Virus record (IMG/VR): IMGVR_UViG_3300013126_000040
Span: 1-55,815 of that record
Direction: 5' to 3' (one strand)
DNA: 55,815 nt
Source of the DNA: a virus
The notes below the pieces were generated by a model. That model did no database searches. It was not told the origin of the DNA and saw only the letters and a list, made by a program, of their open reading frames with translations. Shown here in pieces: positions 55,614 through 55,815 of the stretch. The first letter of the stretch is position 1, and every line of letters starts with the position of its first letter. The position numbers and the translations under genes were made by a program.

Positions 55614-55815
55614 CTAATCTTTTTTCTTGCGTTTCTTTTTACCAATCTCCGCAATATTTTGTATTGTGCATTCAATATTTAGTGAATTCATTGCTTCTGC
55701 CCAATAATTTACATATTGCTGTAAAGCCATAGCATTTAATTGATTATCAAATTTTGTTGTGACTTGAGGATCGCCTTCGGAATTAAAATTAAATAAAATA
55801 AATCCTCCAAATGAG
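55614..55815 (-). CDS. C-terminal end of an unknown gene (5' end outside window)
   Basis: On the minus strand an open frame runs from the window edge to a TAG at 55614-55616, giving about 66 residues. They include EGDPQVTTKFDNQLNAMALQ, an aromatic helix QYVNYWAEAMNSL and a lysine-rich end (KKKRKKKD). The stop directly precedes the -35 of the helicase promoter. No family can be named from this piece. Confidence 0.65.
   Translation of the reverse strand, partial: SFGGFILFNFNSEGDPQVTTKFDNQLNAMALQQYVNYWAEAMNSLNIECTIQNIAEIGKKKRKKKD

Overview
The window is part of a tailed double-stranded DNA phage genome (Caudoviricetes) with siphovirus-type tail genes. It is AT-rich (about one third G+C by eye), uses the standard bacterial code with TAA, TGA and TAG stops, and is almost fully coding: no gap between genes reaches 100 bases. 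No tRNA, integrase, CRISPR array or transposon was seen. A lambda-like M-L-K-I-J tail-tip set, lambda-gpL-type cysteines and no visible sheath gene suggest a long, non-contractile tail and probably a Gram-negative host. The host cannot be named from the sequence.

The genes form four strand-alternating blocks. (1) 1-18545, plus strand: the end of a collagen-like tail fibre, a small fibre-tip gene, a chain of four translationally coupled neck/connector genes, a duplicated major tail tube protein, a strong terminator, small tail genes, two candidate tail-assembly chaperones and a 3,287-residue tape measure protein. (2) 18542-32876, minus strand: the tail tip, read from 32876 downwards as an unknown gene, M-like, L-like, K-like (JAB plus NlpC/P60), I-like, J-like and a large beta-sandwich tip protein. 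The I-like and J-like proteins each contain a complete bacterial intein-like (BIL/Hint) domain. (3) 32942-42808, plus strand: three relatives of the tail tube protein and a huge fibre made of IPT/TIG, lectin-like and YadA-like beta-roll modules, spread over three abutting ORFs. (4) 42805-55815, minus strand: replication and nucleotide metabolism, read from the right as DnaB-type helicase, ThyX, TOPRIM primase, a Cas4-like nuclease, a detached PHP domain of DNA polymerase III alpha, a DnaQ-like exonuclease, a small protein, the polymerase core, an SSB-like protein, two glycosyltransferase ORFs and a possible annealing protein.

Two promoter-like classes match the blocks. Five sites in the replication block have sigma70-like -35 and -10 hexamers with exactly 17 bp between them. 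In each the -10 hexamer ends only 6-8 bases before an ATG, so the transcripts should be almost leaderless. The structural blocks instead carry a recurrent GTGTAAT element upstream of their transcription units. Two facing copies lie in the only divergent intergenic region, and one copy follows directly after the terminator. This looks like early versus late control.

The most unusual points are: the twin BIL domains in adjacent tail-tip proteins, placed to cut an N-terminal part from each; the split polymerase III whose PHP domain has lost its metal ligands; the leaderless early promoters; the duplicated tail-tube fold with three extra relatives; the fibre split by an in-frame stop; and the tape measure with a built-in M15-like peptidase and GFIPNF linker repeats.
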